Assembly: GCF_023701745.1 (NCBI RefSeq)
Contig: NZ_JAJOZB010000001.1
Location: forward strand, 7,301,001-7,365,000
Length of the DNA: 64,000 nt
Reading direction: 5' to 3'
Source of the DNA: Streptomyces sp. RKAG293
GTDB taxonomy: Bacteria; Actinomycetota; Actinomycetes; Streptomycetales; Streptomycetaceae
Numbering within the stretch: position 1 is the first letter of the stretch; each line of letters begins with the position of its first letter. This document shows positions 54,657 to 63,786 of this stretch, piece by piece. Below the pieces are notes generated by a model that was given only the letters and a program-made list of their open reading frames with translations, was not told the origin of the DNA and searched no databases. A program made the translations under genes and the position numbers.

Positions 54657-55292
54657 ATGACAGAAGGACTCTCCGACCACCACCGACGGCTGGCGCAGCA
54701 GAAGCGGGAGGCGATCACCTCGTCCGCCACCGCCCTGTTCCTCGACCACGGCTACGCAGGGACGTCACTGGCCCGGATCGCCGAGGCGGCCGGGGTGTCG
54801 AAGTCCACGCTGTTCAAGCAGTTCCCCACGAAGGCGGCCCTGTTCGAGGCCATCGTGAGCGAGTCGTGGAAGCAGGGGTCCGGTCACGCTTCGACCCCGC
54901 CCTCGGCCGGCGACCTGCGTGCGGGGCTGACGGTTATCGGCCACCGTTACGCAGAGCTGGTCGGCCAGCCCGGGATGACGGCCCTGTTCAGGATCGTCAT
55001 CGCCGAACTGCCGCGCCTGCCCGAACTGGGCAGGATGCAGTTCCAGCTGGGCAAGCTGCCCTACTTCGACTCCGTACGGACCTACCTACAAGCCGAGCAC
55101 GAGGCCGGCACCGCGCGTGTGCCCGACGCAGAGAGCGCCGCCAACCAGTTCCTCGGCATGATCGCCAACTTCGTCCTGTGGCCCCGGATGCTGCTCACCG
55201 ACTGGAACCCGGCCGCCGACGAGACCGACCATGCCGTCGACGAGGCCGTGGAGACGATGCTCGCCCGCTACGCCACCGGTCACCAGAAGTAG
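54657..55292 (+). CDS. TetR-family transcriptional regulator
   Basis: ATG 54657 gives 211 residues. TetR helix-turn-helix at about 18-62 (ALFLDHGYAGTSLARIAEAA, GVSKSTLFKQFPTKAALFEA) and a C-terminal ligand domain of the TetR_C type (LFRIVIAELPRLPELGRMQF, MIANFVLWPRMLL). It likely represses the divergent SDR and itself via the two dyads upstream; the inducer may be the SDR substrate (inference). Confidence 0.94.
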   Translation: MTEGLSDHHRRLAQQKREAITSSATALFLDHGYAGTSLARIAEAAGVSKSTLFKQFPTKAALFEAIVSESWKQGSGHASTPPSAGDLRAGLTVIGHRYAELVGQPGMTALFRIVIAELPRLPELGRMQFQLGKLPYFDSVRTYLQAEHEAGTARVPDAESAANQFLGMIANFVLWPRMLLTDWNPAADETDHAVDEAVETMLARYATGHQK

Positions 55293-55604
55293 TCGCCCTC
55301 GCCCGCGCCCCCGATGCTTCGCACGGGCGGGAGCGCGAGCCGCAACGTGCGGTCAGCGCCGGGTGGGGCACGTGTCGTTGACCGCTTCCACCGGTCGTGG
55401 TGCGGGTCGTAGACGAAGCCGGCCTCGGTGGCCTGTCACAAGGCGCCTCCCGTCAGACCTCCCAGGACGCTACCGGTGAGCCCTCGCCCGAGACGCCTAC
55501 GGCAGCGCGCCGGCGCGGGACGTAGTCAATGATCGCCGGCTACCCCAACCGAGGTCGTGGATGGTGAGCTCGAAGTCGCGATGCGCCTTGGCGTCCAGCC
55601 CGGT
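55293..55604. other. Spacer between convergent TetR and Tat-protein genes
   Basis: No gene recognised; no strong hairpin found. Confidence 0.35.
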
Positions 55605-57182
55605 TCAGCCGGCGCGGTAGACGGCGTCGACGTTGTCGCGCGCCGGCCGGGATCGGCCTACGGGACCGGTGGCGAACGCGAGGAGCAGATTCTTCGTGGT
55701 GGTGCGTGCGAACGCGCCTGCGGCGGCGTTCATGCCGTGGTTTCCTCTGCCGCCTGGTCCCTTGGCATCCAGCGCTTCGACCCAGCGCATGGTGCCGGAT
55801 GCGAAGACGCCGGCGCCGCCGGGTGCGGAGTAGTACGCCGTATCGGAGAAGCTGGGTCGGCCTTCGCAGGTGACGGGGGAGTGGGCGAGGATCTCCAGGG
55901 GGCGTGGGGTGGGCCAGATGGTGTTCACCCGGTCGAATTCGGCCCCCACCAGGTGGGGGAAACTGTCGCCATAGGTGACATCAGTGCCGGTGAAGAGCCA
56001 GTGGCCGGGGTTGGTCACCACGTAGGCGGCGTCCACCGGGTAGTCGTCGTAGATCACGCCCAGCAGCGAACTCTCCGGGTTCGCACCTGGTGCGGCGCGG
56101 AATTTCTGGGTTGCGGCGCCGCCGGCCAGGAAACCCGGGTCCGTCCGGTAGTCGGCCTTGTAGCACGCGATGTCCCGATCGGGGCCGTACGCGGAGGCTC
56201 CGAATCTGATGCGGCGGAAGCAGCAGTTCGCTCCCAGGATCGCCAGGTTTGTTCCCGCGTCACGGGCTGCGGTGACGTGCTGGCGCTGGGAATCGGACCA
56301 GTACTCGTCGTGGCCCAGGGAGAGCAGGGCGGCAGCTCCGCGCAACAGATCCGGGTCGCGGGCGAGATCGACGCCCGTGGTGTACGCCAGCGGGATGCCG
56401 AGCTGTTCGGCGAGAGCGATCAGCGGGGCCTCGTACACCAGGAACTGCCCGGCTCCGTGGCCGTACTGGTAGGGGCGGTCAAAGGTGACTTCCAGCGACC
56501 GGTTCTTCCGGCCCCCGGCGGGGCCGTCGTAGAGGTTGTGACCGCCCCACAGGTTGTACGCCTGCCAGGTGGCGACCGCGTTGACCACGACGGTCCTGCC
56601 GGTGGTGGACGGTGAGCGAACGGTGATCGGGACGTAGCGCTGGCCGGCTCCGCCCTGTGCGTCCAGCCGGAGCAGGTAGCTGCCTTCGGGCCAGTCCGTG
56701 GTGTCGACGGTGGTGGTGCGTGCCCAGCCGGTGTGCACAGTGCGGGTCTTGGCGTCGACGGTGGCAGCGGGCTGGCGGTGGCCGGGCAGCACGGCCGAGC
56801 GCCACACCAGGCGGGCGCGGGCTCCGCCGTACCAACCCATCCGGTAGGCCGAGACGGTGAAGCCGGACGCGACGGTGGACACATGGAGGCCGAAACGTTC
56901 GCCTGCCAGGACACTGACCCGGTCGGCAAAGCCCTCGACGGCCTGCGTTGTCCCGGCCCGGATGATGGCCCAGGCCGGATCGCCTCGACGAGCGTTTTCC
57001 ACCACCACGTCCAACGGGTCGGCGGATTCTGATGCGGTCCGGGTGCGTGCGGCGTCTCGTGCTTCGGCCGGCACGCCCGCGGACCCGAGGCCCGCCAACG
57101 CACCCGCGGTCAGGGTCAGAAACCGGCGCCGTCCGGCGCCGCCCCTCATTCCAGCGGCCGGATCGATCCTTCGCGCCACCAC
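55605..57182 (-). CDS. Secreted N,N-dimethylformamidase beta-subunit-like protein
   Basis: GTG 57182 has GGAGGG nine bases upstream (525 residues); ATG 57149 is an alternative. A twin-arginine signal (GRRRFLTLTAGALAGLGSAG) indicates Tat export. The body matches the DMFase large-subunit C-terminal domain: YRMGWYGGARARLVWRS, VVVNAVATWQAYNLWGGHNL, FLVYEAPLIALAEQLGIPLA, LLSLGHDEYWSDSQRQHV and a late HGMN. The true DMFase hydrolyses dimethylformamide with a small subunit. No small subunit is seen, so the substrate is probably different. Confidence 0.88.
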   Translation of the reverse strand: MVARRIDPAAGMRGGAGRRRFLTLTAGALAGLGSAGVPAEARDAARTRTASESADPLDVVVENARRGDPAWAIIRAGTTQAVEGFADRVSVLAGERFGLHVSTVASGFTVSAYRMGWYGGARARLVWRSAVLPGHRQPAATVDAKTRTVHTGWARTTTVDTTDWPEGSYLLRLDAQGGAGQRYVPITVRSPSTTGRTVVVNAVATWQAYNLWGGHNLYDGPAGGRKNRSLEVTFDRPYQYGHGAGQFLVYEAPLIALAEQLGIPLAYTTGVDLARDPDLLRGAAALLSLGHDEYWSDSQRQHVTAARDAGTNLAILGANCCFRRIRFGASAYGPDRDIACYKADYRTDPGFLAGGAATQKFRAAPGANPESSLLGVIYDDYPVDAAYVVTNPGHWLFTGTDVTYGDSFPHLVGAEFDRVNTIWPTPRPLEILAHSPVTCEGRPSFSDTAYYSAPGGAGVFASGTMRWVEALDAKGPGGRGNHGMNAAAGAFARTTTKNLLLAFATGPVGRSRPARDNVDAVYRAG

Positions 57183-57439
57183 GCGTGCCCTCCAACGGTC
57201 GTCCCCTCGGGTGGCCCCATCGTCGCTTCCCAGTCCTGCATCTTCCTTCCGGCACGCGAGGGGCAGGCAGGAGAGTAGCCCGATAGGTGTTGGCAGATCG
57301 TTTCAGCAACGGCATTCGAGTGGCAGCGCACATTACCGGTCGTGACGACGGCAGACATGAGGGGAGGAACTGGCCGACTGACCGGTTTCACCGGGCCGGT
57401 TCGTCCGTGATGCCGGCCCCCGGCCGCCGTCCTCATGGG

Positions 57440-58297
57440 TCAGACGTAGTCCTCCAGGCGCGCCACGGTGAAGCCCTGCTCGGAGATCATGCGCAGCAGG
57501 TTGGCGGTCATCTCCGTCATGGAGGTGCCCTTGAGCTCCGAGGGGCCGCGGAAGTGGGCGAGGATGATGTCGCCGGGGTGCAGTTTCTTGTCGGCGCGCT
57601 GGTACTGCATGCCCTTGATCTGCATGGACTCGCGCCACAGGATGAGCGCCTGGAGTCCGCAGGACTTCGCGGCGGTCTTGGTGGCCTCGTTGAGGTTGCC
57701 GTAGGGCGGCCGGAGGAGGCGGGGTGTGGTGCCGTATTCGGCCTTCAGCTTCGTCTGCTGGGTGCAGATCTCGTGCCGCTGGGCGGATTCCGACTCGGTG
57801 CGCAGGTTCGGGTGCGTCAGCGTGTGGTTCATGATCGGGTTGCCGAGCTCCTGGAGGGGCTTGAAGTAGCCGTAGTCGCTCCGGATGCTGACGTCGGTCA
57901 GGAACATCGTGAAGGGGATCTTCAGTTCGCCCATCATGGTGACGAACTTCGGGTCCTTCTCCGCGCCGTCGTCGAAGGTGACGAAGACGATCTTCTCCTT
58001 GGTGGGGACGTCGCTGACCACCGGCGGCGTCCCGGAACCGGTCTTCACCGGCTTCACCTTCGGCGGCGCCGGGGGCGCCGCCAGCGGCTTGATCTTCCAC
58101 TTGTGCAGCGCGGCGGCCGTAGCAGCCGTGGACCGGATATCCCCAACTGCCCTATCGATCTGTGTAGTTGATCGGGCGGACAAGGTGGTAAGCGGTGGCT
58201 GTTCTGCGGTGGGAGCAGTGAGTGGGGACGTGATCGCTGAGCGCCCCACGACGACAACAAGGGCCGAGAGGAGCAGTCCTGTCGCTTTTCCTAGCAT
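57440..58297 (-). CDS. Secreted polysaccharide deacetylase
   Basis: A 285-residue protein from ATG 58297 with an N-terminal membrane/signal helix (ATGLLLSALVVVVG), a Pro/Lys-rich linker and a NodB domain (about 100-285). Motif 1 is FVTFDDGAEKDP with the catalytic and metal Asp, motif 2 NHTLTHPNL with two metal His, and motif 3 RPPYGNL. It is predicted to deacetylate a wall or capsule polysaccharide outside the cell. Confidence 0.93.
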   Translation of the reverse strand: MLGKATGLLLSALVVVVGRSAITSPLTAPTAEQPPLTTLSARSTTQIDRAVGDIRSTAATAAALHKWKIKPLAAPPAPPKVKPVKTGSGTPPVVSDVPTKEKIVFVTFDDGAEKDPKFVTMMGELKIPFTMFLTDVSIRSDYGYFKPLQELGNPIMNHTLTHPNLRTESESAQRHEICTQQTKLKAEYGTTPRLLRPPYGNLNEATKTAAKSCGLQALILWRESMQIKGMQYQRADKKLHPGDIILAHFRGPSELKGTSMTEMTANLLRMISEQGFTVARLEDYV

Positions 58298-58568
58298 TCG
58301 CAGACTCTATGCCGTTTGCTCCGTCCGGCATCGCCTTCCGCGGGCGGCTGGATGCGCTTTCGCCAGATGTTCCAGGTAGCCCCTGGCGGGGCGGCCACGA
58401 CCCAGTCGCCAGATCGCATCGGGCCTGGAGCGGGCTGGGCCGAATCATCGCCAGAAGCTGGTGAGTTCGAGGCGGTGAGCGTGGCGAACGGGTGAAGGTC
58501 TGTTTTGCCCGCCAGCTGTGTGGCGTGGAACGCGGAAGCCTTGCACGGCGACCTGCAAGGGTGGTCGG

Positions 58569-59534
58569 GTGCCCATTCCGACACCGCTGACGAGCGGGAA
58601 ACCGAACTCGCGAATGCCCTTGCCTCCCCTGCTGCCAGTGGTGCCGACCGGCAGCGACCCGGCGGCAAAGCTCCGCCGTGGCGGTGCCCGACGACTGACG
58701 GCCGCCCTCGGGGTGGCGCTGGCGGTTCTTCCGCTCACATCCCTGAGCAGTACCGCGCGAGCGGCGCCGCGCGCAGACCCTTCCGGCTCGGGTATCTGCC
58801 AGTCCTCCCTGTACCCGCACCTGGCGGCTGTGCTCTCGGCTGATATCGCCCGCGCACATGCGGGCCGCAAGAGCACCATCGCCTTCACGCTGTGGGACGC
58901 CGAAAAGCAGCTGTCCTGCGCGGACAACGCCAACCGTCGATTCGACTCCGCGAGCGTCGTCAAAGTGACGATCATGGGTGCACTGCTGCGCCGTGCCGAA
59001 GAGGGACACCGTCTCCTGACCGCCGCGGAGACGAAGAACCTCAAGCTGATGATCATCAAGTCGGACAACGCTGCCGCTACCACTTTGTGGAACAGCCTGG
59101 GGCCCGCCTGCTTGGGTAGTTTCCTGCGACTCGCCGGAATGCGCGACACCGTACTGTCCCCAGGGAAGACCTGGGGTCTGACCCAGATCACCGCGATCGA
59201 CGAGATGAAACAGCTCGATGTCTTCGCCTCGGAATCCACCGTCCTGTCTCCGTCGGACCAGGGATACGGACTGAAGCTGATGAGCCAAGTCCAGGCCGAC
59301 CAGCGTTGGGGCGCCCCGCACGGCGTACCTGCCGGCATCCGCGTTCAGGTGAAGAACGGCTGGGCGCCGCGTGCCACTCGCGGCTGGCGGATCCACAGCC
59401 TGGGGGTCTTCACCGGAACCGGCCGCAACTACCGGATGGCCGTCCTGACCGACAACAACGCCACGAAGGCATACGGCGTCGACACCATCCAGCGGATCGC
59501 CGCCATCGTCCACCGTGACCTCAATGTGCGGTAG
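58569..59534 (+). CDS. Secreted serine hydrolase (class A beta-lactamase fold)
   Basis: GTG 58569 (AGGGTGG upstream) gives 321 residues; ATG 58614 is an alternative. A signal-like segment (LTAALGVALAVLPLTSL) is followed by the catalytic domain: SxxK in SASVVK, SDN in KSDNAATT and a KTG-box variant KNG in QVKNGWAP. The GlnGlu motif of true class A lactamases (ExxLN) is not evident, so a DD-peptidase-like or unknown serine hydrolase is as likely. Faces the MITE at its 3' end. Confidence 0.87.
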   Translation: MPIPTPLTSGKPNSRMPLPPLLPVVPTGSDPAAKLRRGGARRLTAALGVALAVLPLTSLSSTARAAPRADPSGSGICQSSLYPHLAAVLSADIARAHAGRKSTIAFTLWDAEKQLSCADNANRRFDSASVVKVTIMGALLRRAEEGHRLLTAAETKNLKLMIIKSDNAAATTLWNSLGPACLGSFLRLAGMRDTVLSPGKTWGLTQITAIDEMKQLDVFASESTVLSPSDQGYGLKLMSQVQADQRWGAPHGVPAGIRVQVKNGWAPRATRGWRIHSLGVFTGTGRNYRMAVLTDNNATKAYGVDTIQRIAAIVHRDLNVR

Positions 59535-59550
59535 CACTGACGCAGAGTCC

Positions 59551-59714
59551 TAGGGCCTGTCGTCTGGATCTCCGCGGCGTCGCGGTGTCCAGCACGCACA
59601 TCTGCCGCGTTGTCGTCGGTCGACGACGCTCCGCGTCGCCTCCCTCCTCCGCCTTGCAGCTACACGCACCGGACACCGCTCCTTCCCCCACGGAGATCCA
59701 GACGACAGACCCTA
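59551..59714 (-). mobile_element. MITE copy 2 (164 bp, inverted)
   Basis: Same element as at 53587 in the opposite orientation, with only two base differences (one in its end, GGGCCTG instead of GGGTCTG on the left side here). TA on both sides in C-TA...TA-G context. Inserted 17 bases after the hydrolase stop. The short distance from copy 1 in sequence identity indicates recent transposition or recent duplication. Confidence 0.9.
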
Positions 59715-59814
59715 GCCCCGTTCGGCGGCAGGGCTCGAAAAGCGCATCGCCTGGCGCTGCCGACACCCGATACCTGTGTTCCGCCGTCGTCGAGCCCCCA
59801 TGAGAACGGATCCG

Positions 59815-60558
59815 ATGAACGAGTCTTTGCCCGGCAAGCCGTTGTCCACGAGGATTCCTCGCTGCCGGCCCGTGACGTCCGGGCTCGGGGTGCACGCTTC
59901 CATGACCCCCCACCTTCCGGGGCTGCTCGGTGCGGCGGCATTGGCCCTGGCGCTCCTGCTGGCACCTCCGCCCGCACCAGCGCACGCGGTGCCGCTGGCT
60001 TGTACCGATCATCTGGCCGTCGCGGAATCGGATTCTGACGCCCCGGGCACCCCCGGCGGCGGAGGCGGCAACGAGTCCGTCAAGATCACGGAGGCCGCAC
60101 GCGGTCGCGCCGTGGTGGCCGCGGCGCGGTCCTGCCTCGGGGTGCCGTATTCGTGGGGCGGCGGCACCGTTCACGGCCCGACCCTCGGATCGTGCGACAA
60201 GGTCAACGGATACCTCAAGGGTGTGTGCCAGGCCGATCACACCATCGGCTTCGACTGTAGCGGCCTGACCCTGTACGCCTGGTATCAAGCCAGCGGTGGC
60301 ACCATCAACCTTCCGCACCGCAGCCCCAAGCAACGGGACCGCGGCCGGCATCTGAAACAGAACGAACTGCTCCCCGGCGACCTGCTGTTCTTCGCCGAGC
60401 CCAAGGGCCCGGTCCACCATGTCGGGATCTACCTGGGTGGTGGAGCGATGATTCACGCGGAACACACGGGCACCCTGGTGCATACCCTCAATGACGTCTT
60501 CCACGATCCGAAGTGGGGACCGCGCTACGTCGGCGCCTCCCGGCCCACCGCGCCATGA
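59815..60558 (+). CDS. Secreted NlpC/P60 (C40) cell-wall peptidase
   Basis: The start is uncertain: ATGs at 59800, 59815 and 59902 are in frame, none with a strong ribosome site. A signal helix (LLGAAALALALLLAPP) ends in AHA. The C-terminal NlpC/P60 domain (about the last 160 residues) has the catalytic Cys in FDCSGLTLYAW, the His in VHHVGIYLGGG and the third polar residue in MIHAEH. It cleaves peptidoglycan stem peptides; likely used in growth or remodelling. Confidence 0.9.
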   Translation: MNESLPGKPLSTRIPRCRPVTSGLGVHASMTPHLPGLLGAAALALALLLAPPPAPAHAVPLACTDHLAVAESDSDAPGTPGGGGGNESVKITEAARGRAVVAAARSCLGVPYSWGGGTVHGPTLGSCDKVNGYLKGVCQADHTIGFDCSGLTLYAWYQASGGTINLPHRSPKQRDRGRHLKQNELLPGDLLFFAEPKGPVHHVGIYLGGGAMIHAEHTGTLVHTLNDVFHDPKWGPRYVGASRPTAP

Positions 60559-60666
60559 CGGAGGCAACCGACACCGTGCCGTCAGCACAGCGCACGGTGC
60601 GGCGAAGCGGCGCCAGGACCTTCCACGAACGCGAGCACAGGGTGCCATCCACGGAGCGGAAGGTGG

Positions 60667-60703
60667 CCGTTGTCATTGCCGGATCACCCGGCAATGACAA
60701 CGG
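60667..60703. terminator. Bidirectional terminator
   Basis: A perfect 16-bp stem (CCGTTGTCATTGCCGG at 60667, complement at 60688) with a five-base loop between the convergent NlpC/P60 gene and the small secreted protein gene. Symmetry lets it work in both directions. Confidence 0.88.
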
Positions 60704-60799
60704 CGATGCCCATCAGACTTCCCGTCCGTCACCCTCACGAGCAGAGCTGACCACGGAATCGCGGGTTCACTGAGGCGTCACGCAAGGAATGAGGGGGGA

Positions 60800-61282
60800 T
60801 CAGCTGCGAGTGGCGGTGAAGTTCACCAGTCCCTTGACGCCCGTGATTTCAAGATGGCCAAGGATCTTGGTCACACGGGTCGTCCCCGCCAAGCAGAACA
60901 CGTCCTTGCTGGACCCGGCTCCGTCGAGGGGAGTGGGGAAGACGAGAGTCCCCTTGCCGAGAGGGTTCTCCAGCACGCGAATGTTCCCGTATACAGAGCG
61001 GGAGTCACCGTCCGGGATATTGACGTCAACCCGGATCTGGGTGCTATTGGGAGCCACCGGGTCGATGGTGATCGTACGGACGGGGTTGGTCCCGCTGATG
61101 GTTCCGGTGAACGCACCGTCCTTCACGAGCCCCAGCGTGGTGGTGTAGTCGTTCGGCGTCCCTCCGCAGGTGTTGGTTGGCGGGGTAGCGCCCTGGGCGC
61201 CCGGTGCGGCGCACAGGGAAATCGACAGCACGGACACCACGCTGAGGGCCATCGCGGTAGCGACGGCGGTCCGACGTGACAT
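60800..61282 (-). CDS. Small secreted protein of unknown function
   Basis: ATG 61282 (GGAG upstream) gives 160 residues with a signal peptide (VATAMALSVVSVLSISLCAA) ending before GATPP. The mature part has two Cys (NTCGG, DVFCLAG) and beta-rich repeats (TIDPVAPNSTQIRVDVNIPD, VLENPLGKGTLVFPTPL). No family recognised. Confidence 0.75.
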   Translation of the reverse strand: MSRRTAVATAMALSVVSVLSISLCAAPGAQGATPPTNTCGGTPNDYTTTLGLVKDGAFTGTISGTNPVRTITIDPVAPNSTQIRVDVNIPDGDSRSVYGNIRVLENPLGKGTLVFPTPLDGAGSSKDVFCLAGTTRVTKILGHLEITGVKGLVNFTATRS

Positions 61283-61604
61283 GAGAGCTCCGTTCTTCAG
61301 GCTGCCGCGGCGGCAGCTACATGGCGAACAGAGACATATATTCGATGAATACCTCTTAGGAGAACACTATTTCGCCCACCTTCACGCATATGGCCCCACC
61401 GGATCCGCGGGTCATGCCTCAAATGGGCCCACAGCGATTTCGTGGCGTCGCGTGCATCTTGGCGTGACGGGATGGCAGGCTTGAACTGCTGTCCATGCGA
61501 GGGGAACGGGGAAATTGGATGCGCGTCGGTGCAGCGATACCTGGGGCGCTTGCGACGTATCGAGCACTATCCTGCGAACAGTCCCGCCGGGCCGGGTTGT
61601 CGGC
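61283..61604. other. AT-richer spacer
   Basis: The promoter of the leftward secreted-protein gene should be at about 61290-61380, which is AT-rich for this DNA (ATATATTCGATGAATACCTC at 61337). No gene recognised. Confidence 0.4.
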
Positions 61605-62441
61605 TTATCCGGCGACGACGGTGTCGAGTTGATTCTGGTCGATGGTCAAGCTGACGCCGCCGTGGCTCTCCTTGATCTTCCCGTGGTACTGGTGGGCCCG
61701 TCGGTGTCCGCTCCATTCGTTGTCGCGGAGCAAGCCGTCGCCGTCCGTGGCCGCTTTGTCGTTCCAGCGGGCGTACCAGAGCGCGTCCGGCATCGGAGCG
61801 GCTCCCGCGCGGCGGGCGGCCAGCAGGTCGGTGACACCCGAAAGAGTGCTGGAGTAGAAACCGGACAAGTAGCCCGCGCTGTGCAGGCCCTGGGTCCAAC
61901 CGAGGGTGAAGTCGATCACCGCTTGCGCGCAGCCGGCGCTGCCCAGCGGGTACGCCTCCAGGTCGAGATAGACCGGGGTGCCCCGCCCCAATCCGAGGTT
62001 CCGCGCGGCGGTAAAGGCCTCGGCGGCCTCTTCACGGCCCTGCTGCGTCGCGTGGGCGGGATCGATCGTCTGCTGACTGTCAGCGCGCTCGCTGCAGGGG
62101 GGCTGTCGGCCGACGTGCGTCGGCATCAGACGCCAGCCGAGCTCGCGCACCTGGCTGATCCAGTCGGCGGTGAGGTGTGTTTGCTCGCAGCCGCGCTGCC
62201 GGCCGCTGATATAGATCCCCACCGCACCGTAGGGCGAGGCCCCGTGGGCCCACGCACGCATGGCCTTCAGCGAGGGCGCGGAGCAGGCGTCGAATCCACG
62301 GCCCATGAAAACCGTCGGCTCGACGGCCGCCGACCGGGACTGCTCCAGAGGAGAAGACGCGGCCTGGGCAGGGCTGTTGGCGGCCATGAGCAGGGCAACG
62401 GCGAAAGTGATGAGCGCTGTGGATCGCGATCGAAGGACCAT
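61605..62441 (-). CDS. Secreted DUF1906 (glycoside-hydrolase-like) protein
   Basis: ATG 62441 gives 278 residues with a signal peptide (TALITFAVALLMAANSPAQA). DUF1906 features: GRGFDACSAPSLKAMRAW at the start of the domain, YGAVGIYISGRQRGC, LMPTHVGRQPPC, VYLDLEAYPLG (acidic catalytic-like pair), YLSGFYSSTLSGV and WYARWND. The family (Rv2525c-like) has a TIM-barrel lysozyme-like fold acting on the cell wall. Same direction as the GH3 gene upstream, 118 bp away. Confidence 0.9.
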   Translation of the reverse strand: MVLRSRSTALITFAVALLMAANSPAQAASSPLEQSRSAAVEPTVFMGRGFDACSAPSLKAMRAWAHGASPYGAVGIYISGRQRGCEQTHLTADWISQVRELGWRLMPTHVGRQPPCSERADSQQTIDPAHATQQGREEAAEAFTAARNLGLGRGTPVYLDLEAYPLGSAGCAQAVIDFTLGWTQGLHSAGYLSGFYSSTLSGVTDLLAARRAGAAPMPDALWYARWNDKAATDGDGLLRDNEWSGHRRAHQYHGKIKESHGGVSLTIDQNQLDTVVAG

Positions 62442-62559
62442 ACGCCATCGTGAGACGCCAGCGACGCGAGGGTCCGGAGGGCGCGCCGCCGACCTTCGGC
62501 ACCTCACTTCACCGGCCGCATACCTTTCCTGAGCAGGTGGTCATCCGCGTGCGTCGGGG

Positions 62560-63786
62560 TCAGCGCAGGGCGGCCCGTAGCGCGAGGACGCGCTCAACGG
62601 CGTCAGCGAACGTGGTGCGGTCGAGTCGCCCGGACATCAGAGCAGTGGTGAGGGCGGCGGCAGCAGCTGTGCCCTGAGAGGTGTCCTGAGCGGAACAGAG
62701 CAGCAGATCCATACCCGCAGCGGCGGCAGCGACGGCACGGTCGCCGACAGTCCCGACGCCTTTGAGCGCGCCGGCCTCCAGGGCGTCCGTAACGGTGACG
62801 CCCCGGTACCCGAGCCGGCCGCGCAACTCACCCTCCACCACCTTGCGCGACAGGCCGGCGGGATGACGGCCGTCGAGTGCCGGGTAGACGGCCCAGGACA
62901 GCATGACGAGGTCCACCCCGGCGTTGATGGCAGCGGGGTAGGGCGCCTCGTCGACGGCCCGCAGTCGGGTGAGCGGGACGCTCAGCGTGACCGCCCTCTC
63001 ATCGGTGTTCTGCCCCGCGGGCGCTGAGCCCAGACCGGGAAAGTGCTTGGCCGTCGCCGCCACGCCCGCACGCTGCTGGGCGACGATGAACGATCGGCTC
63101 GCAGCGGCGACCACCGCAGGGCTCTGACTGTAGGAGCGTTGCGGCTTGTCGATGAAGTTGTCTGCGGTGTCGTAGGCGTCCAGGACCGGTGCGAGGTTGA
63201 CATTCAGGCCGAGGCCCGAGAGGTTCTTCCCCGCTCCGGTCCCGGCCTGGGCCGCCGCAGCCGCTGGATCGGCCGCCTGCCCGATCTGCCGCTCGGACAG
63301 CAACGGTGCGCCGGGCAGCCGTCGCACCAGGCCGCCCTCCTGATCAACCATCAGCAGCAGCGGCACGTGCACGGGACTTTGCTGTTGGGCCTGCTTCAGG
63401 CGCTCGATCACCAAACGCAGTTGGGCCACCCCGGTGATGTTCGAGCGGAAGAAGACGACGCCACCCGCGCGACCCGCACGAATCGCTTGGAACAGCTCTT
63501 TCGGAGGAGTGAGACCCCGATAGGAGAAGACGATCCGTTGACCCGCCAACTGCTGGGAGGACAGTCCGGCTGCCGTAGCCACCCGCACCGTCGCGGGCAG
63601 TGAGCCGTTGGCGGTCGGCGCCGATGAACGCCGTTCCACCGTGGGCCAAGCCGGCGCCTGCCACCCGGCGGGGACGGCAACCGCCGGAGGTGCCGGAGAG
63701 GCCTGGTCCGGTGATGGCCGCGCGGCCGTGCACATGGCCAGCAGCAACACCGTGCAGGCGCTCATCCAGCGAGCGGGCGAAACCAC
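62560..63786 (-). CDS. Secreted glycoside hydrolase family 3 protein (NagZ-like)
   Basis: GTG 63786 with AAGGAG upstream gives 408 residues. A signal/lipoprotein-like start (ACTVLLLAMCTAARP) precedes a GH3 N-terminal barrel: LLLMVDQEGGLVRRLPGA, LNVNLAPVLD, ATAKHFPGLGSAP and nucleophile Asp in GVTVTDALEAGAL. NagZ's His-Asp acid/base loop (GHG...DSH) is replaced by GLGS...NTDE, common in actinobacterial homologues. Probably an exported N-acetylglucosaminidase-like enzyme acting on peptidoglycan. Confidence 0.93.
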   Translation of the reverse strand: MVSPARWMSACTVLLLAMCTAARPSPDQASPAPPAVAVPAGWQAPAWPTVERRSSAPTANGSLPATVRVATAAGLSSQQLAGQRIVFSYRGLTPPKELFQAIRAGRAGGVVFFRSNITGVAQLRLVIERLKQAQQQSPVHVPLLLMVDQEGGLVRRLPGAPLLSERQIGQAADPAAAAAQAGTGAGKNLSGLGLNVNLAPVLDAYDTADNFIDKPQRSYSQSPAVVAAASRSFIVAQQRAGVAATAKHFPGLGSAPAGQNTDERAVTLSVPLTRLRAVDEAPYPAAINAGVDLVMLSWAVYPALDGRHPAGLSRKVVEGELRGRLGYRGVTVTDALEAGALKGVGTVGDRAVAAAAAGMDLLLCSAQDTSQGTAAAAALTTALMSGRLDRTTFADAVERVLALRAALR

